From: Yamagishiella unicocca
Taxonomy: Eukaryota; Chlorophyta; Chlorophyceae; Chlamydomonadales; Volvocaceae
NCBI GenBank assembly: GCA_003116995.1
Contig: BDSL01000047.1
Coordinates: 656,496-720,495, forward strand
Reading direction: 5' to 3'
DNA length: 64,000 nt
Part shown: positions 35,015 through 45,445 of the stretch, piece by piece
Position numbering within the stretch: position 1 is the first letter of the stretch
How the letters are laid out: the number at the start of each line of letters is the position of its first letter
Made by a program: the position numbers and the translations under genes
The notes under the pieces: model-generated
Told to the model about the DNA's origin: nothing
Seen by the model: the letters and a program-made list of their open reading frames with translations, nothing else
Database searches by the model: none

Positions 35015-36786
35015 AGGGAGAGCGCCCGGAAGAAGGACGTCCGCACCGCGAACATAGAGGCAGCTAAAGCTGTGGCTGATGCTGTACGAACAAGCCTTGG
35101 GCCCCGTGTATGGACAAGATGTGAGCTAGGGCGCGTGGGTTGGGCTCAGCATGCGAAGCAGAGCTGCGTCGCGGCAACCGGTGCATGCTCGCCTGCGCCG
35201 GTGTCCTCACCTCACGGCGAAGTCACCATCATCAACGACGGCGCCACTGTCCTTCAAAAGATGACTGTGACGCAGCCGGCGGCCAAGATGCTTGTGGAGC
35301 TGTCGAAATCGCAGGTGCGCCCCCGGCAGCACTGCAGCCCACAATCAACGCTGGCGGCTTCTAGTACCTGTGTTGTTTGCAATCCTAACTGTCGCTCGGG
35401 CTGCCCCGCATTGCAGAACGTCGTGGCGGGCGACGGCACGACGTCAGTGGCGGTCATCTGCGGTGCCCTTCATAAAAGGTGTCAGGACCTGCTGGAAAAG
35501 GGAATGCACCCCACCATCATCTCGGACGCCTTCAGCAAAGCCGCGGGGAAAGCCTGCGAGGTGCGGGTGTCAGCGGACCATGGGGGCGGTAGGGTGTTTA
35601 GCTTGGGCAGGCGGTGGGGAGCGTGCCGGTTGCAGCTGCCACAGCAGCCAGTCGGAACGTGGGATATTCCGCTGACGTTACCGGCAGGCAGAGACGATGT
35701 CGGGAGATGCCGCATGGGTGCAGCTGCTTCACTCCAGCCGAAGCCTGGTCCCGATGTCCTGGAGGGAGGGAGTATCCCGTCCCCACGAAGGGCAGGCTGG
35801 CGGGGAGGGTGCGGGATGAGCACGTGGGTATATGGGCAAGTGGGTGTAAGTCGCAGCTATGGGCAAGTGGGTTTCAGACGCTGTCGGTCTCGTTTCATAC
35901 GCCGCGGAATGCACTGACTACAGCCTCCGCTCACCGGACGAGAGGCATTATCGGAAACCATGGGCAGTGAGGTTGTGCAGTACCCACGACGCGACGGCCA
36001 CCGATGGCGGGACTCCCCCATGCGGAAATGGCTCGATACGCTGGCGGTTTTCAGACCACTGCGATTAGGGACGGGTATCCAGCGTCGTGCAGTGGGCAGC
36101 GGGGCGGGTTGGCATGAGGGGTGTGCACCTGCGGCGCTTGTGTTGGAAGTGGAGGAGGGGCCGTCGCAGGGCCGCAAAGATTGCGCAGAGGCCAGGGGTC
36201 GAATTCGGGTGCGTAAGAAGGGGTGAAGGTGCTGAGGAGGAGGGCCGGAAGGCGCGCGACGGCGCAGCAAAGGCGTGGGACGCTGCGGAACGGAGGGATC
36301 TGGGACGGAGGGGTCGGGGACGGAGGGGTCACGGCGCGCCTGATGTGGTGAATTGGGACATTACAAGGCAAGGCTGAGGGCAGGGAGTCAAGGAGTGAAT
36401 GATCTGGTGCTGCGGACACGCTGCTGGTCTGGCTATGCGATGTGCGGCGGAGGGGCCGCGTGGCACGAAACGGCATGGCGGGGGCCAGGGCGGGGCAAGG
36501 TTCGCCGGGTAGGACCGTGTGCGGCTGTGTGGTGTGAGTTCGAGTTGGTGCGGAACGCTCACCTGCTGCGCGGTGACGTGCATGCGGCCTGAGGGCTTGT
36601 GCTCCCGGTACACGGCCCCGGTGTCTTTCCGTTGCAGCCAACGAGCCCTTTCCCTCTCCCTGCCGCGCCTCAACTCTTAATCCCCCCTCCATGTCCCTCC
36701 CTCCCATGGTGTGTCCAGATCCTGCGGGTCCATCGCCATCCGGTAAACATGGACGACAGCGGGAGCCTCATCCGGGCAGCCAACAG
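35015..36786 (+). pseudogene. CCT4: N-terminal fragment of chaperonin subunit CCT delta (CCT4)
   Basis: CCT4 is one of eight subunits of the cytosolic chaperonin TRiC/CCT, which folds actin and tubulin. Exon-like blocks: 35015-35120 (RKKDVRTANIEAAKAVADAV, RTSLGPR), about 35200-35314 (GEVTIINDGATVLQKMTVTQ, PAAKMLVELSKSQ), 35417-35560 (NVVAGDGTTSVAVICGALHK, EKGMHPTIISDAFSKAAGKA) and 36719-36786 (DDSGSLIRAAN). The GDGTTS nucleotide-binding motif is present. Only about the first 150 of roughly 530 residues are found; the rest does not follow in this window. Block 1 lacks one G before ATGGACAAG and one at its donor. Block 4 has an extra G before TCCATCGCC and lacks a C after it, shifting the frame between. 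The acceptor of block 2 is not recognisable. The two best-preserved blocks read cleanly. It is either a decaying partial copy or a real gene in a badly polished, misassembled stretch. Confidence 0.8.
35561..36718. other. Long gap between CCT delta blocks, nothing supported
   Basis: This 1.16 kb would be an intron if blocks 3 and 4 belong together. It starts GTGCGGGTG and ends GTGTCCAG. It has no C-rich tract, and open frames in it are short on real features. Confidence 0.5.
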
Positions 36787-37073
36787 GTAAGTGGGGCTGG
36801 GGGAGCGGGAGGCCAGGGGGCCCGGGGGGGGGGGAGGCGGTTTGAGGGGAAAGGGAGCCCGGGTTGTTCGAGGATATCATCAGGGAGGGAGGCAGGCGGA
36901 GGTGAAGGCATGGACACACCCACGTCTCGACGGCCTCCCCGACCCCACTGGCACCGCGTCCGGAAGCAGCCGCCTCGCCACACCACCACCACCATCCCAA
37001 CCCCCCCCTTGCCCCCCCCTTGCCCCCCCCTTGCCCCCCCCTTGCCCCCGTTCGCCCGTGCACTCCCGCCCAG

Positions 37074-39683
37074 ACGTGGGCTCCACCTCCCTCCGGAGCC
37101 GCCTCGGCAGCGCCGCCTCGTTCTCCACCCCCTCCCACTCCGTCACCACCACGTCCATGGTCTCCGCCTTCGGCCTGGAGGGCGATTTCGACGAGGGGTA
37201 CGACGGGGGCGCCGGCGGCGGCGAGCGCAGGACGTTCGGCTGGACGAGCCCCGGCGGGCAGCAGCAGCTGACGGACTTTTGAGGCGCCGCGGGTGGCCAT
37301 GTGGGCTGCCGTACCAGGATCCAAGATCCGGAAGAGCTGTACCCCACGTGAGTAGCAGCGGCCCTCCCGCCGTGTGATCGAGCGCTCAGCGCACCCCGCC
37401 CGCCCACCAATGCTGCAGGAGACGCCCCTTTGGGGTTTCTCCCCCACCGCTGCGCTGCCCCTGAGTAACCACCATAACCGCTAAACAACGATACCAACCG
37501 ACGACGGCCGCGTTGACAACTGACCGGCCGTTATGTGTTCATCGCAGGTATCGCCTGGAGACCGGCGAGGCGGTCCACATCTACCGACGTAAGGACCGAG
37601 TGGACGAGCTGCGACCCGCGGGTCTGCCGCACACGTCGGTGCGTGACGTGTATTCGTACTGCGGCGCTGGTGCCGGTGTCGGCTGCCGTCCCCTTCCCCA
37701 TCCCTGGAGCTCACAGCGGCCCCCTGCGCCCCCCAGCCTCCCGGGTCCTCTCCTGCTCCCTTCCCACCCTCCGGTCAGCCACCCTCGACCCTCGCGCCCT
37801 ACTACACTAGCCGCCGACAATAATCCCTGACAATGAGTCGTTGCAGAGCACCGGCAGTAACCGCTAGCAGCATGGCAACAACCCCCCGCCGTGTCGACCT
37901 CGCAAACCCAAGGCGGACCTCCCCTCCCGCCGCCCGCGCCGCCCCCCCACACCTCACCGACCCCTCAGGCCCCCGACGTCACCGCCGGCAGCTACTGCCG
38001 CCCGGGTCCTGCTACATCAGGGCGGCGAGCTGCCCCTGGAGCCGGAGCCGCCCGGCCCGCCGCGGCCCGACCGGACTGCACCAGCAGCACCAGCAGCGGC
38101 AGCATCATGTTGCCCCCCTGGGACGCCAGCGTCATGTATTGGGGCTGACCCCGGGGCGCCACGCGTGACGGCCACAGCGACGCCGGCGAGGGCGACTGCT
38201 CGGACTCCAGCAGACGTAGTCCGTCGTACAGCGGCAGCCCTGCCGCCGCGACGGCGGCCCGGCGTCAGATGCTGCAGCAGCAGCCGCGACACGCCCGCCA
38301 GCCCGCGCTGTCCGGGCAGTCTCATCGACTCGGCCCCCGGCAGCAGCAGCGATGATCGTCAGCCGCCGTACGGACGATGCGCGACACGGGGGACATCCTC
38401 ACGGTTGTGGCCAAGGTCACGTTCCGGCCGGTGAGGCTGACACGAGGGGGGGGGCGAGTGCACCGCACTGGGTGGGGGCGAGTGCACCGCACTGGGGGGG
38501 GGCGAGTGCACCGCACTGGGGGGGGGCGAGTGCACCGCACTGGGGGGGGGCGAGTGCACCGCACTGGGTGGGGGCGAGTGCACCGCACTGGGTGGGGGGC
38601 GAGTGCACCGCACTGGGGGGGGGCGAGTGCACCGCACTGGGGGGGGCGAGTGCACCGCACTGGGGGGGGGCGAGTGCACCGCACTGGGTGGGGGCGAGTG
38701 CACCGCACTGGGTGGGGGCGAGTGCACCGCACTGGGTGGGGGCGAGTGCACCGCACTGGGTGGGGGCGAGTGCACCGCACTGGGGGGGGGCGAGTGCACC
38801 GCACTGGGTGGGGGCGAGTGCACCGCACTGGGGGGGGGCGAGTGCACCGCACTGGGGGGGGGCGAGTGCACCGCACTGGGTGGGGGCGAGTGCACCACAC
38901 TGGGGTGGGGGCGAGTGCACCGCACTGGGTGGGGGCGAGTGCACCACACTGGGGTGGGGGCGAGTGCACCACACTGGGGTGGGGGCGAGTGCACCGCACT
39001 GGGTGGGGGCGAGTGCACCGCACTGGGGGGGGGCGAGTGCACCGCACTGGGGGGGGGCGAGTGCACCACACTGGGGTGGGGGCGAGTGCACCGCACTGGC
39101 TGCTGGCGAGCTGACGTTCTTGTTTCGTTGGGTGTCCTTCGCCGCATAGGGCTCCCGCAGGTGCGAGGGAGCAGCACCTTGCCCTCGCCGCCCCCCCTCC
39201 CGCCCCCTCCACCTCCTCGTAACCCCTACGGAGGGTCTGCGCCACCCCGCCTTCTCACCCTCTCACCCCACCTCTGCTCGCTTCCTGCACCTCACCCAAC
39301 ACCCCATAGTGTAACCGGGTCTTCTCCCCCCCCACCGCCCCCCCCAAACGCCATCGTGTAACCGGTCTTATGCCACCCCCCAAACGCCAGCCTATACGCC
39401 GGCTACACTTCCCACGTCGAGTAACCTGTCCTTGTTTGTACCCCCCCGAACCCCCTCCCACCCCCCACCCCCTCCCCGACCCCCCACCCCACCCCACCCC
39501 GCAGCGCCTGGTCCCCGTCACGGAGCCCTACGGCTCCCCCTCTCTCGACCCCACCGCCGTGCCCTCCCGCTTCGGCGGCCTGTCCTCCGCCTCCCTGATG
39601 CTGCTGCACTCGCGGCTGGGCTCCTTCAAGAGCAGCTTCGCGCGGCAAGGGGGCGGAGCCCCGGAGCGGCACCGACCGGCCGG
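37074..39683 (+). pseudogene. Frame-disrupted unrecognised gene (broken, or sequence errors)
   Basis: Several segments read like protein but cannot be joined in one frame. 37074-37282 has STSLRSRLGSAASFSTPSHS, GLEGDFDEGYDGG, then a TGA after QQLTDF. About 37318-37638 has IQDPEELYP spliced to TYRLETGEAVHIYRRKDRVD, ending LPHTS. About 37972-38430 has TSSTSSGSIMLPPWDASVMY, TGA, then DAGEGDCSDSSRRSPSYSGS, a second TGA in the same frame, and MRDTGDILTVVAKVTFRP before a GTGAGG donor. 39505-39683 has RLVPVTEPYGSPSLDPTAVP and MLLHSRLGSFKSSFARQ. Near 38015-38060 and 38280-38350 another frame reads better (RVLLHQGGELPLEPEPP; GSLIDSAPGSSSDD). This pattern of alternating frames suggests several single-base indels. 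I know no family for it. It could be continuous with 40115-41278. Confidence 0.45.
38451..39102 (+). repeat. 24 bp VNTR, about 27 units
   Basis: GCGAGTGCACCGCACTGGG followed by a TGGGG or GGGGG spacer repeats about 27 times. CACCACACTGGGGTGGG variants cluster near the right end. It lies between a good donor (38430) and a good acceptor (39504), so it is intronic in the model. Because most units are 24 bp, several frames on both strands stay open for 220-310 codons without being genes. Confidence 0.95.
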
Positions 39684-40114
39684 GTGAGGGGGCGGGAAGG
39701 GCGCAGCGCGGGAACGACGCATGGACACGAGGCAGGAGGAGTGGGGGGAAATGACTGCGAGGGGGAGGGGGCGAGGGTTTAGGCATCGGCGGAAGGTGGG
39801 TGGAGGGCGGAAGGTGGGTGGAGGGGGTTTTAGGGCGAGCCGGCGGATGGACAGGCCGGCCGAGGGAGAGCGGCCAAGAGGAGGGTGCGGGAGGTGAGGG
39901 GGGTGGGTTGTAGGGTTGAGCTGGGGGGCGCGGTTCCGATGGAGGGAAGGAGGAGGGGAGTGCTGTGTGTGCGTGGGGGGGGGAGGGCTCATGACGGACT
40001 GGTAGGGGTGCGCCCGCCCGGGAGCCACGTGCTCGCCGTACCACAAGCGTCAAATGTCGACAACCGTCAACTGTCAACAACCTAACCCTCCCCCCAATTT
40101 CTGTCGAGACAGGC

Positions 40115-41278
40115 ATGGAGCTGGATGTCTTGGACCGGGACTGGAGCCGCACCCAGGCCAAGATGCGCTTCCGGCAGCTGGTGCGCAGGAACTGCCCAGG
40201 TGGGGCCTCCGGGGGTCTTGAAAGCGAAATAAGCCCTGCGTCCATCTCCCCCCCCCGAAACCCCCGGGCGGGTCCGGGATTCGACACGCCTCGCTCTACC
40301 ATGCCCAGCCACCTCACCAAGCTCCTCATCATGCAGCCCAAGACGGGCCCACTCCTAGAAACGTTTCGCTACATCGCTCGGGGGTCTTGTTGGGGTTGGT
40401 CGGGGTTCGACCCCTCAGACCCCGGAACCCTCCCGCCTCCCGCCTCCGCCACGGAATCCTTGTTTCCGTTAGCCTAGGAGTCGCAGCCAAAACAGGACGT
40501 AGCCGCCGAAGGTTGACATACGACGTTCCGGCTTTTCGTTTCCTCAACCAAGTTCTCCAGCATGCATTTCCAACCGTATGTCCCAAACGGCAATTCCCTT
40601 CGTACACGAGTCTTCCTTGCAACCTCTCCCCTTCCCCATTGTAGTGCTCACAACACTCCCTCCCCCCCTTACTCAGGCGGCGCTCCCCATGTGGACCAGC
40701 TGCGCACCGCCGCTGCCAAGTTCCTCCTTGGCCCCTCCGCGGGGTCCGCAGCGGGGACCACCGGCGGCGCCAGCAGCAGCCACAACAGCGCCAGCAGCAG
40801 GACCCTCTCGGGCGAGCTGGGAAGGGTCGGCGGGCAGAGCGGGGGGCGGGCGGCCGGTGCCAAGGCCACCGAGACAGCCGCGGCAGCCGCAGCTGGCGGC
40901 GGCAAGAAGGCCGCGGCCGCAGCATCGCCGGCTTCGCCGGCACCGTCGGCGCCTGTGGCGCCGGCTCGTGCTGTCCGGGTCGACGTCGCCGCCATCGAGC
41001 GAGACGTCGCGTCAGCCAACGGCAGCGGCGGCGGCGGTGGTGGTGGTGGTGGTGGTGGTGGTGGCCGCAGCGGCGCTGTGCACCGGCTGGCCAGCGTCCA
41101 CTGGACGACCCCCGACGACGACGATGCGGATGAGGACACGGAGGGGCCGGAGGCCCCCAGAACGCCGACCGACTACGGAGGGGCGGTGGCGGCAGTGCCC
41201 ATACGACGACTATTGTACGGATGCTTCATGCCCAACTGCTTCGACGAGGGGTGGAGCTTGAGGGGGGAGGCGGGCTGA
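40115..41278 (+). CDS. Unrecognised protein or 3' part of the preceding gene, 2 exons, 228 aa
   Basis: Exons 40115-40199 and 40677-41278 join in phase (CP, then GGAPHVDQ) to give 228 codons plus stop. The first encodes MELDVLDRDWSRTQAKMRFR and QLVRRNC, a charged helical segment. The second has HVDQLRTAAAKFLLGPSAG, long Ala/Gly/Ser/Pro stretches, VRVDVAAIERDVASANGS, a 13-residue Gly run encoded by (GGT)n, then SVHWTTPDDDDADEDTEGPE, RRLLYGCFMPNCFDEGWSL. ATG 40115 directly follows an acceptor (GACAG), so it may be an internal Met of the gene upstream; the junction from 39683 is out of phase by one base. The 477 bp intron ends with the repeated TACACGAGTCTTCCTTGCAA motif. Function unknown. Confidence 0.55.
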
Positions 41279-42599
41279 GCCGACCTGTGGGGTCTGGCGG
41301 GCTCACGATGTGGGGCTAGCCTGGCTATTGGCATTTTGGGGCTACGGTACCGGATACGGCACCCGGCACTCGGTCCATAAGCTCCACCCCCTCGGCCCTC
41401 GTTTGTGAGGACCGCTTGATGCGCATGTGGACGTGACCGCTTGCTGATGGTCGGGATGCGCTCAGGCCACGACGTCCCGGCCCCTTATTGATAGTGTACG
41501 ACCAGCCGCACGTAATGACCCCATCGGCGCCGGTGGCAACAACAAAACCGGTGGCAGCGGCTGCGGCTACGATTCGTGCGGTTTCGGATCCGGCGGCGCT
41601 GCTGTACGATTGGAACGACGTGGCGGGGTTGTCGTTGATCGTTGCCCGGGATGGGCGTGGGCTTAGAGCCCTGCTGGGAGGGCGCGGCGGGTGAGCCGGC
41701 GGCGTGCAAGCGCTGCTTGGCGTGAGTGTTGCTGCGACAAACGGCCCCCGATCAGATCCGATGCAACACCCCGCGTACCAGTGTTGCGTGACATGCCCCC
41801 CTGTCAGCCTCCCGAGTACCGCGAGGTTCCAGGCACTGTGCGGCTCGTATGCACACCGCACTGTACCGTACCGCATGCTCGATCAGCAAGCTAGTGCCGC
41901 CATGTAGCACATGGCTGGTCCGACACGAAATAAATCGCGACAGCTCCTCCCCTCCAGTCGCGTTACCGGTTCTTTAATTATAACCCTCCCCGCGGCTGGT
42001 CTTCCTCACCCCCCTGCTGCTGGTTGTGGTAGTACACGTTACAGTGTGCGGGTTGTCGAGGATCAGCTGGTGCGTATTGGTCCCGCCACCGTCGAGGGTC
42101 TGATAAGTTTGTTGCTGGACGGCCCTTGCAAGGTATATAGTCATCTTCTCCCGTTTGGCTTTGGTGTCTGCCACTTCGAGTGTGGGTTTGCTTACGCTGT
42201 TGTTTATGCTGATGCGGGGGGTTTCTGCCTTGCTTGTAGGAGCACTCTCCTGTTTTCGCCGGTTGCGCTGCAGTTGAAACTTTGCCTGGGCTGCAGTTGA
42301 TGTACCGCTGATAGGGAATCCATGATTCCTGAAGCCCCCACGCTCGTCCGTTGTACCGGTACCAGTCTGAACTAGTGTGGCGCCACCACACCAGCCACCA
42401 CCTTTGTCTCCTCCGTCTTCCTCAGTGTCAGGCGATTTGCCCAATGGTTCTTGGTCTGGAACCCACTGTAACGTTACAAGAACCACCCCGCCCCAGCGGC
42501 TCTCCTGCCCACTGTGCCTAACCGGCCTCCTGCCGACCACTGCCCTGACCCGGCCGGCCCGGGCCTGCCCGGACCCGGGTCCGCTATCTTTCCTTCGCG
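41279..42599. other. Intergenic, no supported gene
   Basis: Open frames on both strands (41325-41876 minus; 41911-42300 plus; 41974-42540 minus) are unlike known families. A TTACCGGTTCTTTAATTATAA element with a C-rich end at about 41964 is another member of the intron-type motif family. Confidence 0.4.
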
Positions 42600-43872
42600 T
42601 TATCTTACCACAGCACTACCAACGCCATCATGCGGAACTGCGGCGCCCGCGACTGCGTCGCGCCAGCCACCGGCCCGGGCACTAGCAGGTCGTCCCGGTG
42701 GGGCACCAGCCACCTGTCCCGGATAGGCATCTGATCCAACAGCCCCGTCCACCACCGGGGCCACACGAGTAGGATCAAGATGCAGTCCGGCCTCTCGTCC
42801 GCCACCTTCCTCACCACCTGCCCCACCAGCGCGAACGGGGGTTAGATGTTTCACAACTGCCGTGGCTGACCCACCTTCGGGGCCTAGCTGTGGGCGAACG
42901 CGTCCACCCCCAGGCACCCCGGGTTCCAATACCGAAAGTAAAAGCGTCCACCCGGTACCACAGTGGTGGCGGCACCCGCGAAGCAATCCACCTGGGGCAT
43001 CAGGCCTTGCAAGCTCGGCCGTCGAAGAAGCCTGGCTAGCACATCCTTCTGTAGGCTCCACTGCGAGTTGTCCTTCCGCTTAGCTCGTCGGCCTGCATCC
43101 GCAGCGCCTCCGTGCGCGGGTGCCATGCCACGTTACTGCGCACAAGCGATAGATCGCTGCCACCCCCTCCAGGCAATGGCCTCGCCCCTTCATACCCAGC
43201 AAACATTGCTGGGCCGCCATGCTGTCCGTCTGATACTGCACTCGGCGATGCAATATCAACTAGGCAGCAGCGCACCTTGACAACCACTGCACGGCCAGCT
43301 GGATCCCGCTCCGCGCTGCTGAACTCCCCTGCTGCCATACGGGCCTGTTCCCCTGGAGTGAACGGTACGAACATCTCCTCCCTCCCCAATTCTCCCTCCG
43401 GCAGGAAGGCCGCAAAAGCACTCTCCGAGGCGTCCCCCACCACCCAGAGCTGCACCGCCGGCCCCTTGCGCCACCAGGTGCGGCCATTCTTCGTCCGGAG
43501 GACATCCAGGAACACCTGTGCTTCCGCCAAACACTGGCTCGCATCCGGCACCGCCTCGCCCCACGAACCCTTGCCCCGCAGCGCCATCCCGACCAATCGA
43601 CTGTGCAACGGCGCCATCGCCACCGCAAGGCTCATCGACATGATCTCACCCGCCACCTGCGCCACTTGACGCATCCCCACCTCCGGCTAACAAGTAAGGC
43701 CGCGAAATCCTCAACCTTCTCCAGCGGCATCTCGAACGCTTGGTCCGCGGTGTCCACGATATGCCCCGAGAAACGTAGTCTCTGGGTCGGGACCAGCCGG
43801 CTCTTCTCGAAGCTGAGCGTGAACGCCAACGCGCTGAGCAATCGGACGCAGGCGCGGCCCAAGTACTTGGCC
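42600..43872 (-). mobile_element. DIRS/PAT-like retrotransposon remnant (RT thumb, RNase H)
   Basis: Minus-strand reading, 5' to 3'. About 43872-43690 has LSALAFTLSFEKSRLVPTQR and FSGHIVDTADQAFEMPLEKV, the end of a DIRS-type reverse transcriptase. After a frame change, about 43675-43080 has MRQVAQVAGEIMSMSLAVAM, WWRKGPAVQLWVVGDASESA, EGELGREEMFVPFTPGEQAR and VAWHPRTEALRMQADELSG, the RNase H region and the PR...ADELS motif. About 43085-42885 has NSQWSLQKDVLARLL, MPQVDCFAGAATTVV, WNPGCLGVDAFAHS; then, after another frame change, DCILILLVWPRWWTGLLDQM. This order is that of DIRS/PAT elements such as Volvox kangaroo. The YxDD catalytic box is absent, replaced upstream by a minisatellite. No tyrosine recombinase was seen. 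At least two frame breaks make it inactive. Confidence 0.7.
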
Positions 43873-43900
43873 CTCCCCTGCGAGAACGCGCTGTGGAACG

Positions 43901-44024
43901 CACTGCCCACCGGGCGGAGACGGGAGCGCACTGCCCACGGGGCGGAGACGGGAGCGCACTGCCCACGGGGCGGAGACGGGAGCGCACTGCCCACGGGGCG
44001 GAGACGGGAGCGCACTGCGTGCGG
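43901..44024. repeat. 28 bp minisatellite, 4 units plus partial
   Basis: CACTGCCCACGGGGCGGAGA followed by CGGGAGCG repeats at 43901, 43929, 43957 and 43985, with a partial unit at 44013. It marks the exact junction between the minus-strand reverse-transcriptase remnant and the opposite-strand frame. Confidence 0.95.
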
Positions 44025-44040
44025 TCGGTCAGCCCGCCCG

Positions 44041-45127
44041 AGCGCGGCCTCCTCGCACCCGCGGGGCTTGCACAGGTGCCGGCGGATATGCGCTGGGTGC
44101 ACCGCTTCGCGGAAGTGAGCAAGGCGGACGCGTCCGGGTATGTGGCGACGTTTCGGACGGCGGAAGGCATGCAAGCGGCGGCGACGACCTGCACCAAGCA
44201 TGTAGTGACTGGGGTGACGTTGCTGGGCGGGCGGTCGGAGCTTGCTGCCGCAGGCGGGTACCACCGACGAGTTTTGACTCTTGGAGCGCTCTGAAGCCTT
44301 CTTGCAGCTGATCGAGCACGAGTTTGATCGCGCTTTGTTTCGTGGCGGGTCTCGCGTGCGTGGCTCGAGGCGGCGCGGATGCAGCAGCGGCTGCGGCTGC
44401 GGGACGTTCAGGCGGCACAAGTGGCGGTCGGGCAGTGGAGGAGCTTGCGCGCCGGTTGTCCATGTTGTTGGTGCTCCTCGACCTGGGCGTCTCGGTCGTG
44501 GAGGCTGTCCGGCTCGCTCCGCCGGTCCCCCCGGTCGGGGCGGCCGAGCGCTGGCGCCAGTTCTGGGGGGTTTTGGTGCTGGAGGGCGGGCCGATGGGGC
44601 GCGGGATGCGGCCTCCCCTCGCGGTCGAGTGATTGGATGGCGGCTGCCTGGTGCTGATTTCCCTCCTGCGCTTACGTGACGCCCTGGATGAGCGGGCGTG
44701 TGCGCGCTTGTCGGTCTGGGTGGCGAAAACCGCGGAGCGCCGCCCGTATGGTGGGTATGGCGGCAGCCTTGGGTCTGGCCTCGCTTGGTCGCCCCTGCCC
44801 ACAGAGAGTGGGGCCCTGTCCGGTCCCGGCGGCTCTCGCGCTGTTCCCGGTGGTGGGCCGACCCCCGGCGGGTTTGGCCGGGACGCGCCCCGTGCGCGTC
44901 AGGGGATGGGCATGCGCGAGCGCGCCCTCGCTTCGTTCAACCTGTCTCTGTTCCGGGCTGAGCTGCCGCAAGTGTCGTTCGACAACTACCTGCGCGCAGC
45001 CATGCTGGACCAATGGTGCTTCGCGGCTACCGGCAATCTGGGGCCTCGTGCTCGGGGTGCAGGCGGGTGCAACGGGCCGAGCACGAGCCCCCAGAATAAG
45101 AGGGAATCTGCATGTTGGGTTATGTAA
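44041..45127 (+). pseudogene. Degraded plus-strand frame, possibly retroelement ORF1/gag
   Basis: About 44065-44294 reads ADMRWVHRFAEVSKADASGY, VATFRTAEGMQAAATTCTKH, VVTGVTLLGGRSELAAAGGY, resembling a small nucleic-acid-binding fold (RRM-like beta-alpha pattern, inference). Another frame, 44324-45127, reads EELARRLSMLLVLLDLGVSV and, past one in-frame TGA at 44630, RLRDALDERACARLSVWVAK and LPQVSFDNYLRAAMLDQWCF. The strand is opposite to the adjacent reverse transcriptase. It could be the first protein of a second retroelement, but I cannot name it. A minus-strand frame through the same DNA is also open and less protein-like. Confidence 0.3.
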
Positions 45128-45445
45128 AAGTAGTATGTGGGTTAATGAAGTTGTTTGAAGTACGATCCTCGTCTGAATGCCTTTGGAAGGCAGCGGTCGC
45201 CTAAAGTATGACATCAACTTTAAGCTGGGCCCTATCGGCATGCGACCCCTGTCCAACTCCTAATAGGTGGGAATGGCTGTTTGGCTGCTGGCAGGCTGTT
45301 TGGCTGCTGGCAGGCTGTTTGGCTGACTGACTGGCAGACTGCAGTGCCCCCTCATGGATCCAGTACCTGCTACTACTAGCCACTAACCGTTCAATGTCCC
45401 CACCTGCACCAGCACCTTTTGAACTCGCCGCGCCGCAACACGCTC
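45128..45445. other. Spacer with a short 19 bp repeat
   Basis: GGCTGTTTGGCTGCTGGCA is repeated about three times at 45271-45325. No gene is seen. Confidence 0.6.

Noticed and set aside
38322..39361. 220-310-codon repeat proteins on both strands
   Set aside because: Produced by the 24 bp VNTR, which stays open in several frames; good splice sites flank it in the plus-strand gene model.
41325..42540. Frames of 129-188 codons on both strands as genes
   Set aside because: No splice structure, no family resemblance, and overlapping open frames on opposite strands.
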